A DNA stretch of 13,905 bases, from NCBI GenBank assembly GCA_027009865.1, contig JALVCR010000074.1, forward strand, positions 1-13,905, read 5' to 3'. Each line of letters opens with the position of its first letter. Position 1 is the first letter of the stretch. This document shows, piece after piece, positions 7,810 through 13,905 of this stretch. Position numbers and translations under genes: made by a program. Origin of the DNA: Campylobacterales bacterium (GTDB taxonomy: Bacteria > Campylobacterota > Campylobacteria > Campylobacterales > JAADDG01). A model generated the notes under the pieces. That model searched no databases. It was given only the letters and a program-made list of their open reading frames with translations, and was not told where the DNA came from.

Positions 7810-8893
7810 ATAAAATTACTAAATTTTCTCTAACGTCTTGGTAAAAGAGACTATCACAAATAATTTCAATCTTTTTTCCAAAAAGCTCTCTTTTTTCCAA
7901 AACGATAATAGGGGAGAGTGAGCAGGGGCTATTTTCTATTTTAAATCTAATCTCTAATTCTTTTTCAAAGGAGATAGGTTTAAATATAAGCTCCTTTACA
8001 CTTTTAAATGAAGTATTTGCAAGATTATTAAAGAAGCTTAAATCTATTATTTTTATCTCTTCTCTATTGAAATAGTAAATATTATTGATTAAATCCTCTA
8101 TTTTCCCTTTTGTATATTTTCTCTTTAAAAAAGAGTAGGAAAGAAAATATGAAGGAGTTACCTCTTTTTCTATTTTTACAAGGGCTCTTTTTAATCTGTA
8201 ATTTAAAAATTTATCTCTTTTAATTTTATAAGGGATTCCCTTTTCTTCAAGCCTCATTCTTTTTTGATAAAGCTTAATTTTATCTTCTATAGAAGATGGC
8301 AAAATTTGGTTTGAGATAGGAGAGAAGAGTTCGCAAGCTTCCCTTTCTTGCTCATCTCTTTGTTTTTTTAATCCGTACATGCATCCGCAGTAGTTTTGGC
8401 GGTAGAGTTTATCCTCTTTTGCCATTTTAAACTGCTCTTGCGTTCCTCCTCCTTTTCTAAAATCCAAAGTTATAAATTTTACTCCAAATTTTCTCTCTAT
8501 ATCCTCTCCCGCTTTTTCTAACTGCTCTTTGGATTTTTTGGGGCTTGTTAGAAGTGTTGTAGTGATGGTTTTCTCGTTTAACTCTTTTGCCTTTTTTGCC
8601 GTAACTTCAAGTCTTTTATCAAAACATATTTCACATCGTTTTCCTTTTTCAGGCTCGTTTTCATATCCTCTTACGGCATTTAGCCAATTTTCTACATCAT
8701 AATCCCCCTCTATTAGAGGGATATTTAGCATTTTACAGCTTCTTTTTACGTCAAGAAGTCTTAATTGATATTCACTGTAAGGATGGATATTGGGATCGTA
8801 AAAAAATCCGATTAATTTTTCATTTGGAAACTTCTCTTTTAATTTTTGCAAAAAGAAGTGGCTATCAACTGAGCAGCAGATATGAACGAGCAA
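7808..8893 (-). CDS. queH: QueH-type epoxyqueuosine reductase with long C-terminal extension
   Basis: QueH (formerly DUF208) reduces epoxyqueuosine to queuosine in the anticodon wobble position of tRNAs for Tyr, His, Asn and Asp; it is an iron-sulphur enzyme unrelated to QueG. The first ~180 residues carry the family's cysteines: HICCSVDS with Cys6-Cys7, CEIC with Cys87 and Cys90, and NYCGCMYG with Cys169 and Cys171. YDPNIHPYSEY (32-42) and TTTLLTSPKK (111-120) are also characteristic. The remaining ~180 residues (about 181-361) are rich in Lys, Glu and aromatics and have no motif I recognise; many QueH proteins stop near residue 200. I recall long DUF208 proteins in Helicobacter and relatives, so the extension may be a lineage trait. 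The start is TTG, with GGGAG 9 nt upstream, 4 bp after the bcp stop. Family call is secure, activity inferred. Confidence 0.9.
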   Translation of the reverse strand: MLVHICCSVDSHFFLQKLKEKFPNEKLIGFFYDPNIHPYSEYQLRLLDVKRSCKMLNIPLIEGDYDVENWLNAVRGYENEPEKGKRCEICFDKRLEVTAKKAKELNEKTITTTLLTSPKKSKEQLEKAGEDIERKFGVKFITLDFRKGGGTQEQFKMAKEDKLYRQNYCGCMYGLKKQRDEQEREACELFSPISNQILPSSIEDKIKLYQKRMRLEEKGIPYKIKRDKFLNYRLKRALVKIEKEVTPSYFLSYSFLKRKYTKGKIEDLINNIYYFNREEIKIIDLSFFNNLANTSFKSVKELIFKPISFEKELEIRFKIENSPCSLSPIIVLEKRELFGKKIEIICDSLFYQDVRENLVIL

Positions 8894-8897
8894 ACTT

Positions 8898-9368
8898 CTA
8901 TTCTCCCTTTAATTCTTTTAATTTCTCTTTTACCTTCTCTGCATGCCCTTTTACTTTCACTTTATCCCATCTTGCCGCAACTTTTCCTTCGGGGTCTATA
9001 AGATATGTAGTTCTTACAACTCCCATATACTCTCTTCCGCACATCTTTTTAAGCTGCCACACTCCATATTTTTCCAAAACCTCTTTATTTTCATCGCTTA
9101 AGAGGGTGATTTTTAGATTCTTTTTTTCTATAAAATTTCTGTGCTTTTTGGGAGAATCGGGACTGACTCCCAAAATAACTGCGTCAAGCTCATTGAAATC
9201 GGGCAGATGTTCGCTAAAATCTATCGCCTCTTTCGTGCATCCTGGTGTATTGTCTTTTGGATAAAAGTATAAAACTACCCATTTGCCTCTTAAATCTCTT
9301 AAACAAATCTCAGTCTCATCCTGATTTGGAAGACAAAAATCAGGCGCCATCTCTCCAACTTCTATCAT
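8898..9368 (-). CDS. bcp: Bcp/PrxQ-type thiol peroxidase
   Basis: This thioredoxin-fold peroxiredoxin reduces hydrogen peroxide and organic hydroperoxides in the cytoplasm, normally drawing electrons from thioredoxin. The protein has 156 residues from the chosen ATG. The peroxidatic site is DNTPGCTKEA with Cys44, and the conserved Arg lies in VRTTYLI (about 118-124). The resolving Cys that E. coli Bcp has five residues after the peroxidatic Cys is replaced by Ile49. Other cysteines are Cys12, Cys22 and Cys110, so a different partner, or a one-Cys mechanism, must act. A TTG two codons upstream (9374) is open, but TTAGGAG lies only 1 nt from it and 7 nt from the ATG, so I chose the ATG. It lies between the aldehyde dehydrogenase (36-bp gap) and queH (4-bp gap). 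Confidence 0.93.
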   Translation of the reverse strand: MIEVGEMAPDFCLPNQDETEICLRDLRGKWVVLYFYPKDNTPGCTKEAIDFSEHLPDFNELDAVILGVSPDSPKKHRNFIEKKNLKITLLSDENKEVLEKYGVWQLKKMCGREYMGVVRTTYLIDPEGKVAARWDKVKVKGHAEKVKEKLKELKGE

Positions 9369-9397
9369 TTTCAAACTCCTAATAATTTTTTCAAACT
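9368..9397 (-). repeat. 10-bp direct repeat upstream of bcp
   Basis: AGTTTGAAAA occurs twice on the minus strand, at 9397-9388 and 9377-9368, exactly 20 bp apart (about two helical turns). The second copy runs into the bcp ATG. A TATAGT hexamer at 9400-9395, a fair -10 match, overlaps the first copy. It could be an operator or a chance AT-rich duplication. Confidence 0.4.
9376..9382 (-). promoter_or_regulatory. Ribosome binding site of bcp (decides the start)
   Basis: TTAGGAG on the minus strand is spaced 7 nt from the ATG at 9368 but only 1 nt from the alternative TTG at 9374. This favours the shorter protein. Confidence 0.75.
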
Positions 9398-9404
9398 ATA
9401 GATT

Positions 9405-10820
9405 TTAACATATTACTATCGATTTAATTTCCGTAAACTCTTCAAGAGCAAATTTAGGCCCTTCTCTTCCTATTCCGCTAAGTTTTACTCCCCCATATGG
9501 CTGAATGTCAAATCTAAGAGTCGGGATATCGTTTATAACCACGCCTCCGCATTCAAACTCCTCTATGGCTCTTTTGGTTAAATTTAAATCATTTGTAAAG
9601 ATTGAGTATTGAAGCCCGTATGGAGAGTTATTTATCTTTTCAATTGCTTCATCAAAATCTTTAACTTTTACCAAAGATACTATCGGAGCGAAAACCTCTT
9701 CGCATACTATTTTCATATCATCAGTTACATCTCCCATAATAGTGGGATAAAATATTTTTCCTTCAGCTTTATTTCCCAAAAGAACTTTGGCTCCCTCTTT
9801 TACTGCGCTATCTACCCAGTTTTTGGCTCTCTTTACGGCATCTTCATTTATTAGAGGCCCTAAAAATGTATCTTTATCGTAAGGGTCTCCTATTTTTAGC
9901 TTTTTAGTCTCGTTTACAAGATATTTAGCAAACTCATCATAAACTTTCTCATCTACATATATTCTTTGAAGGGAGATACACACCTGCCCGGAGTTATAAA
10001 ATGAGCCTATTGCGCATTTTGCGGCGGCGTTTTTCAAATCGGCGCTTCTTTCTATAAAAGTTGCGGCATTTCCTCCAAGCTCTAAAGATACTTTCTTTAT
10101 TCCAGCGCTCTTTGTGATGATGTTTCCCACAGGAACGCTTCCGGTAAAACTGATTACTCTTGGAATGTCGCTTGTTACAAGAGCGCTTCCAACTTCAGCG
10201 TCTCCGTAAACTACGCTTAAAGCGTCTTTAATGGCAAAAGGGCTTTCTATAAAGAGTTTTGCAAATTTATAAGCAGTCAGGGGAGCTTCTGGGGTCGGTT
10301 TTAAAACCACGCTGTTTCCCGCTACTAAAGCCGGAGCGATTTTGTGAGCTACCAAATTTAGCGGAAAATTAAAAGGAGTGATTGCAACCACTACTCCAAC
10401 CGGGACTCTTTTGTAAAAACTTATTGTTTTTCTTCCGCTTGGCATAGCGTCTGAGTTAAATGTCTCTCCAGCCTCCTCTATTGCGGCCGATATCGAAAGA
10501 GAAATTGTTTCTATGCATCTGTCAACCTCTATTAGTGAAAATTGTATGGGCTTTCCTACTTCGTTAGTTATTGTTTTTGCAAAATCTTCTCTTTGGCTTT
10601 TTAGTTTCTGTATTACATCTTCCAGCCATTTAACTCTTTGGGAAAGCAGGGATTTTCTGCTCTCTTTAAAAGCCTCTTTTGCAATTTTCAAAGCTTTTTT
10701 TGCATCCTCTCCATTGCATTTTGGATATCTTGATACAACTTCATTTGTGTATGGCGCTTTTATTTCTATCCACTCCTCTTTTACAGCCTCTTTGCTTCCA
10801 AAAAATATTTTTGCATCCAT
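9405..10820 (-). CDS. NAD(P)-dependent aldehyde dehydrogenase, lactaldehyde dehydrogenase-like
   Basis: This enzyme oxidises an aldehyde to its acid with NAD(P)+. The protein is 471 residues from the chosen ATG. In that numbering, NFPLN contains Asn151, VVLKPTPEAP contains cofactor-binding Lys174, ELGG contains general-base Glu247, and SGQVCIS contains nucleophile Cys281. The C-terminal pattern GGVVINDIPTLR...PYGGVKLSGIGREG closely resembles archaeal lactaldehyde dehydrogenase (Methanocaldococcus MJ1411) as I remember it, so a small hydroxyaldehyde is a plausible substrate, but sequence alone does not fix it. An in-frame ATG at 10838 would add six residues but has no Shine-Dalgarno; GAAAGG sits 8 nt before the ATG at 10820, and the likely promoter would leave almost no leader for the longer form. 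It follows an 80-bp gap after yraN and precedes bcp by 36 bp. Confidence 0.9.
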   Translation of the reverse strand: MDAKIFFGSKEAVKEEWIEIKAPYTNEVVSRYPKCNGEDAKKALKIAKEAFKESRKSLLSQRVKWLEDVIQKLKSQREDFAKTITNEVGKPIQFSLIEVDRCIETISLSISAAIEEAGETFNSDAMPSGRKTISFYKRVPVGVVVAITPFNFPLNLVAHKIAPALVAGNSVVLKPTPEAPLTAYKFAKLFIESPFAIKDALSVVYGDAEVGSALVTSDIPRVISFTGSVPVGNIITKSAGIKKVSLELGGNAATFIERSADLKNAAAKCAIGSFYNSGQVCISLQRIYVDEKVYDEFAKYLVNETKKLKIGDPYDKDTFLGPLINEDAVKRAKNWVDSAVKEGAKVLLGNKAEGKIFYPTIMGDVTDDMKIVCEEVFAPIVSLVKVKDFDEAIEKINNSPYGLQYSIFTNDLNLTKRAIEEFECGGVVINDIPTLRFDIQPYGGVKLSGIGREGPKFALEEFTEIKSIVIC

Positions 10821-10828
10821 TTCCCCAA

Positions 10829-10834
10829 CCTTTC
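10829..10834 (-). promoter_or_regulatory. Ribosome binding site of the aldehyde dehydrogenase
   Basis: GAAAGG lies 8 nt before the ATG at 10820. No such site precedes the in-frame ATG at 10838, so the site selects the shorter protein. Confidence 0.65.
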
Positions 10835-10847
10835 TCATTTTTGGATA

Positions 10848-10856
10848 ATTGTAACA
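10848..10856 (-). promoter_or_regulatory. Probable extended -10 promoter of the aldehyde dehydrogenase
   Basis: TGTTACAAT on the minus strand is an extended -10 (TG, one base, then TACAAT, 5 of 6 matches). It lies in the largest gap of the window (10821-10900). Transcription would start near 10841, about 21 nt before the ATG at 10820. The -35 region is poor (ATACCA at a 17-bp spacing). The rest of the gap is AT-rich, with the small palindrome AAATTTATAAATTT but no GC-containing terminator stem. Confidence 0.45.
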
Positions 10857-10900
10857 AAAATTTATAAATTTGGTATATAAGCTTTAATTTGAAATGTTTA

Positions 10901-11236
10901 TTAAAGAGTGATATTTTCCAAAAATTCTATATTTTCGCCGTTTATGATTGCCGCATCTATGCAAAAGGGGGATGTTATTTTATTTTTTTGAAGATAAAAA
11001 AGCAGAGTCTTTTTTATTTTTGAGAGTTTTTTGGAAGTTATATTGTAAATTGGATTTATCATAGGATTTTTTCCGCTTTTTACCTCTATAAAGTGTATTA
11101 CTCCATCCTTTTTTGCAATGATATCTATTTCGCCAAATTTTGAAGTGAAATTTCTATCTACTATCTCAAAACCTAAATTTGTAAGATATTTGCAAACTCT
11201 CTCTTCGGCTCTTTTGCCCTTTTCTCTACTCAACAA
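10901..11236 (-). CDS. yraN: YraN family endonuclease-like protein (UPF0102)
   Basis: YraN proteins have a PD-(D/E)XK nuclease-like fold; their role is not established, and they are often proposed to act on DNA or in envelope and division processes. The 111 residues cover the whole domain. Family signatures are KGKRAEERVCKYL (6-18), FGEIDIIA (34-41) with Asp38, and FIEVKSG (49-55) with Glu51 and Lys53, which form the predicted metal-binding and catalytic set. The start is TTG at 11236, or the adjacent TTG at 11233, with AAAGG 6-9 nt upstream. It overlaps the formate dehydrogenase homologue by 11 bp, which points to co-transcription and coupling. In Campylobacter jejuni yraN follows hom directly; here the oxidoreductase gene lies between them. 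Family membership is secure, function unknown. Confidence 0.93.
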   Translation of the reverse strand: MLSREKGKRAEERVCKYLTNLGFEIVDRNFTSKFGEIDIIAKKDGVIHFIEVKSGKNPMINPIYNITSKKLSKIKKTLLFYLQKNKITSPFCIDAAIINGENIEFLENITL

Positions 11237-13283
11237 AAACCTTTATGGATTTAAAGCATGCCGTTTTTGTAAGCTCGTCTGCTTCATCTCCAAATAGAAA
11301 ATTTATTTTGCTTTGAGGATGGTGAAAGGTTGTAAACATTGTTCCCTTTTTTAAAGATGAGGTTATTTTAACTTTTAAAGGAGCGCTTTTTCCGTATTTG
11401 GAGATTAAAGTTACACTCTTTTTATCTTTAAAAAACTTCTCATCTTCTTTGCTTACAAAAAGTAGATCATGTTTATATTTGGATATAAGCTTTTTTGATT
11501 CTTTTGTTTGAGCGTTGTTGTTATAAAGAGCAAGGACTCTTCCCGTGCTTAGATAGAAAGATTTAAATCTCTTTTCCAAAAGCTCTTTTACCATTCCTCT
11601 TAAAAAGTATCTTTTATATTTAAAATGCCCTTTGCCATCAGGCGTTCTGAATTTATCCGTATGTAAAATTGGAGTATCTTTTTCAAATACAGGCCACTGC
11701 AAGCCTTTTAGAAGATTTTTTTCAAGTTTTTCATAACTTGCCCCTTTGAATCTCTTGGAGGCTTTCTCTCTTACCTCATCCCATATCTCTTTTGAACTTT
11801 CATATTTGAAATCCTCTTTTAGATATTTTCCTATCTGGCTTATTACTTCCCAGTCATCTGGCAGATCGTTTTTTATAAAAGGAGAGGATAGATGAAGCCT
11901 TCTTTCGGCATTTACGTAAACTCCTCTCTTTTCGTATGCACTCTTTACTCCGAAAATTATATCTGCAAATTTTGTTATTTCGTTTTCAAAAAGCTCGTTT
12001 ACGATTAAAAGATCAAGTTTTTTTAAAGCATTATGGATTCTGTTTTGATTTGGATGGATATGGGCTATATCTTCTCCCATAACATAAAGAGATTTTATCT
12101 CTTCTCTTTCTATCGCTTTTATTATATCTGGAGTCTTTAACCCTTCTATGAGAGGTTTTTTATAATCTGGATCAAAATAGGGAAGGCACCCCATATCGCA
12201 GGCTCCCTGCACATTGTTTTGCCCTCTAAGCGGCATAAGCCCCGCTCCCTCTTTGCCTATGTTTCCGGTTAGCAGGGCTAAATTGCAGATAGCGGAAACC
12301 GCATAGCTTCCGTCTATATTTTCAGTTACCCCAAGCCCCCACATAATCATCGATTTTTTTGAGGCGTATTCTCTTGCTACTTCTCTTATTAAATCTGATA
12401 GATATTGATACCCTTCTATTTTTTTAAAGAAGTCTGGATTTGCGAAAGGGTCGTTTAGAATCTGTTTTTTATACTCCTCAAACCCCTCGCATCTTTTTTC
12501 TATAAAATCTTTATCATATAGGTTCTCTTGTAAAATAACAAAAGCCATCATATTTAAAAATAAAAGATTGCTCTCAAAAGGCAAAATCGCTTTAAAAGAT
12601 GCTATCTTAAAAAGAGTGATTTCTCTTATGTCAAATACAGCAAGTTTTACGCCTCTATTTACCGCATTTACCACTCTTGAGGCGGCTATTGGATGGGCTT
12701 CTGTCATATTTGAGCCAATCAGTATTAAAAACTCAGCCTTTTCTATATCGTCAAACGGATTTGTAGCCGCTCCCTCTCCGATTACCGCTCTCATTCCTTT
12801 AAGGCTTGGAGCGTGGCATACTCTTGCGCAGTTGTCTATATGAGGTGAGTTTATAACTTTTCTTGTAAATTTTTGGAAAATATATCCGCTCTCGCAGCTT
12901 GTTCTAGCCCCTCCTATTGAGGCGTGGGCAAATCCCCCGTAGAGATTTTTTATCTGTTTTAGTTTCCAGGCTGCTATTTTGTAAGCTGTCTTTAGGGGAG
13001 GGTATAAAAATCCGTCCTTTACAGGCAGATTTTTTATCTCATCTTTTATCTCTTTTGGGAAAAAGAGCTCATTTTTTGCTATGAAAGAGGCTCTTATTTT
13101 AACTTTAGGAAGCCTGTTTTTAGAGTTTACGAAATCAAATCCATATTTTCCTTTAATGCAAAGCTTCCCTCTGCTAACAGCCCCCTCTTTATCGGCTTTT
13201 ATGGATAAGATTCGGCCATCTTCTATGTTTGCGTAAATATCGCATCCGACTCCGCAATATGTGCAGACCGAATCTACTCTCAT
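11226..13283 (-). CDS. Cytoplasmic molybdopterin oxidoreductase, formate dehydrogenase type (Cys form)
   Basis: This enzyme belongs to the Mo/W-bisPGD (DMSO reductase) superfamily and most resembles the catalytic subunit of formate dehydrogenase (FdhF/FdhA). The N-terminal [4Fe-4S] domain has Cys7, Cys10, Cys14 and Cys42. The active site reads NCARVCHAPS with Cys156 where E. coli FdhF has selenocysteine, followed by His157. LRGQNNVQGACDMG (351-364) supplies the conserved Arg352. The catalytic Cys, His and Arg set is therefore complete. In the C-terminal pterin-binding region the usual WHTGTMT-like stretch after STGRVL reads LYNNNAQTKES. There is no Tat signal, so the protein should stay in the cytoplasm, and no NuoG-like extension. 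No iron-sulphur, flavin or membrane partner and no fdhD lies nearby. It starts 3 bp after hom and overlaps yraN by 11 bp. Formate is the likely substrate; the electron acceptor is unknown. Confidence 0.88.
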   Translation of the reverse strand: MRVDSVCTYCGVGCDIYANIEDGRILSIKADKEGAVSRGKLCIKGKYGFDFVNSKNRLPKVKIRASFIAKNELFFPKEIKDEIKNLPVKDGFLYPPLKTAYKIAAWKLKQIKNLYGGFAHASIGGARTSCESGYIFQKFTRKVINSPHIDNCARVCHAPSLKGMRAVIGEGAATNPFDDIEKAEFLILIGSNMTEAHPIAASRVVNAVNRGVKLAVFDIREITLFKIASFKAILPFESNLLFLNMMAFVILQENLYDKDFIEKRCEGFEEYKKQILNDPFANPDFFKKIEGYQYLSDLIREVAREYASKKSMIMWGLGVTENIDGSYAVSAICNLALLTGNIGKEGAGLMPLRGQNNVQGACDMGCLPYFDPDYKKPLIEGLKTPDIIKAIEREEIKSLYVMGEDIAHIHPNQNRIHNALKKLDLLIVNELFENEITKFADIIFGVKSAYEKRGVYVNAERRLHLSSPFIKNDLPDDWEVISQIGKYLKEDFKYESSKEIWDEVREKASKRFKGASYEKLEKNLLKGLQWPVFEKDTPILHTDKFRTPDGKGHFKYKRYFLRGMVKELLEKRFKSFYLSTGRVLALYNNNAQTKESKKLISKYKHDLLFVSKEDEKFFKDKKSVTLISKYGKSAPLKVKITSSLKKGTMFTTFHHPQSKINFLFGDEADELTKTACFKSIKVFVE

Positions 13284-13286
13284 TTT

Positions 13287-13905
13287 TTACTCTTCTATTC
13301 TAATCATTACCGGAGAAGAGGAGACTGAGCTTAAATTCTCAATCTCTTTTAGAGCCTGCTGTATCTTTTTCTCTTTACATTTGTGTGTGGAGAAGAGAAG
13401 GGAGGCTCTTTTGCTGCTCTCTTTGGCCGGTTTTTGCAAAACCGCGTTTATGGATATGTCAAATTTTCCAAAAACCTGGGATATGGAGGCCAAAACTCCC
13501 GGTTTATCGTAAACGCTCATTCTAATATAATATTTGCTTTCAATCTCTTCTCTTGGCATTAAAGTTAAATTGCTGTTTTCCATCGGCCTTTTAAAGCCAA
13601 GCATCGGAGAGCCTTTGCCAACTCTTGCTATCTCTATCAAATCCGATATCACAGCGCTTGCGGTAGCGTCTCCTCCAGCTCCCGGCCCATAATACATAGT
13701 CTCTCCGACTCTGTCTCCTATAACGCTTATTCCGTTCATCACTCCGTCCACTTTGGCTATCATCTGATCTTTTTTAATTAATACCGGATGGACTCTAAGC
13801 TCTACTTCATTTTCTATCTTTTTTGCGATTGTTAGAAGTTTAATGGAGTAGTTAAATTCTTTTGCAAACTCTATATCTTCTTTGTTTATATTCTCTATTC
13901 CCTCT
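13287..13905 (-). CDS. hom: Homoserine dehydrogenase (C-terminal part, cut by window edge)
   Basis: Homoserine dehydrogenase reduces aspartate semialdehyde to homoserine with NAD(P)H, on the route to threonine and methionine. The last 205 residues are present; the N-terminal nucleotide-binding domain lies beyond the right edge. EGIENINKEDIEFAKEF at the start of the fragment is the conserved VEGIxxI catalytic-domain segment, and VELRVHPVLI, VDGVMNGISV, YYGPGAGGDATASAV follow as in the family. The last ~80 residues (from YYIRMSVYDKPGVLASIS) form an ACT domain, which in bacterial enzymes mediates feedback inhibition by threonine. An ATG at 13763 lies inside the gene and is not its start, because the frame stays open and conserved to the edge. 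The TAA lies 3 bp before the downstream oxidoreductase ATG. Confidence 0.96.
   Translation of the reverse strand, partial: EGIENINKEDIEFAKEFNYSIKLLTIAKKIENEVELRVHPVLIKKDQMIAKVDGVMNGISVIGDRVGETMYYGPGAGGDATASAVISDLIEIARVGKGSPMLGFKRPMENSNLTLMPREEIESKYYIRMSVYDKPGVLASISQVFGKFDISINAVLQKPAKESSKRASLLFSTHKCKEKKIQQALKEIENLSSVSSSPVMIRIEE

Noticed and set aside
10860..10875. AAATTTATAAATTT palindrome after yraN as a terminator
   Set aside because: The stem contains only A and T, is short, and lies upstream of the probable promoter. It is not a convincing intrinsic terminator.
11226..13283. Identification of the molybdoenzyme as a nitrate reductase (Nap or Nas)
   Set aside because: The active-site segment CARVCHAPS with His after the catalytic Cys and the LRGQNNVQGACDMG motif are those of formate dehydrogenases, and there is no Tat signal as in NapA.
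13287..13763. A separate small ACT-domain protein starting at the ATG at 13763
   Set aside because: The same frame stays open to the window edge and encodes the conserved homoserine dehydrogenase segment VELRVHP and EGIENI, so the ATG is internal to hom.
1..13905. A new defence, mobile or secretion system
   Set aside because: No transposase, integrase, restriction, toxin-antitoxin, repeat array or anomalous composition was found. All genes except the QueH extension match known families, mostly core functions.

Overview
The window is a gene-dense stretch of bacterial chromosome in which every supported gene lies on the minus strand, so it reads from right to left. The DNA is AT-rich. The order fabZ-lpxA-clpX-mreB-mreC-carB, followed by a short Sua5/YrdC-like gene, is the arrangement I know from Campylobacterota (for example the Campylobacter jejuni Cj0273-Cj0280 region), and a hom...yraN pairing also occurs there. 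With a Cys-type formate dehydrogenase homologue present, the source is most likely a Campylobacterota species, perhaps a free-living one. I cannot fix the genus.

Layout in transcription order. (1) 13905-10901: the 3' end of homoserine dehydrogenase (hom), a 685-residue molybdopterin oxidoreductase of the formate dehydrogenase type 3 bp later, and yraN, which overlaps the oxidoreductase by 11 bp. (2) 10820-7808: an aldehyde dehydrogenase with a plausible promoter of its own, a Bcp-type peroxiredoxin, and a QueH-type epoxyqueuosine reductase with a long C-terminal extension. (3) 7759-1: fabZ, lpxA, clpX, mreB, mreC, carB and the start of a Sua5/YrdC-like gene, joined by ATGA, 8-bp and TGATG overlaps or gaps of 11-14 bp. 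Region 3 looks like one polycistronic unit.

How the genes work together. FabZ and LpxA compete for 3-hydroxyacyl-ACP, the branch point between phospholipid and lipid A. MreB and MreC organise sidewall peptidoglycan synthesis, ClpX is the AAA+ unfoldase of ClpXP, and CarB supplies carbamoyl phosphate for pyrimidines and arginine. Region 3 is therefore an envelope-growth and housekeeping cluster. Regions 1 and 2 mix amino-acid biosynthesis, formate and aldehyde oxidation, peroxide defence and tRNA modification, with no obvious single pathway.

No stretch over 300 bases lacks a gene; the largest gap is 80 bp (10821-10900). I saw no tRNA, rRNA, CRISPR array, insertion sequence, phage gene or convincing terminator hairpin. 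Four genes start at GTG or TTG or have a start that needed correcting. I found no clear new multi-gene system. The points most worth a second look are the formate dehydrogenase homologue without a partner subunit, the QueH extension, the degenerate Sua5/YrdC protein, substitutions in LpxA, and the peroxiredoxin without the usual resolving cysteine.
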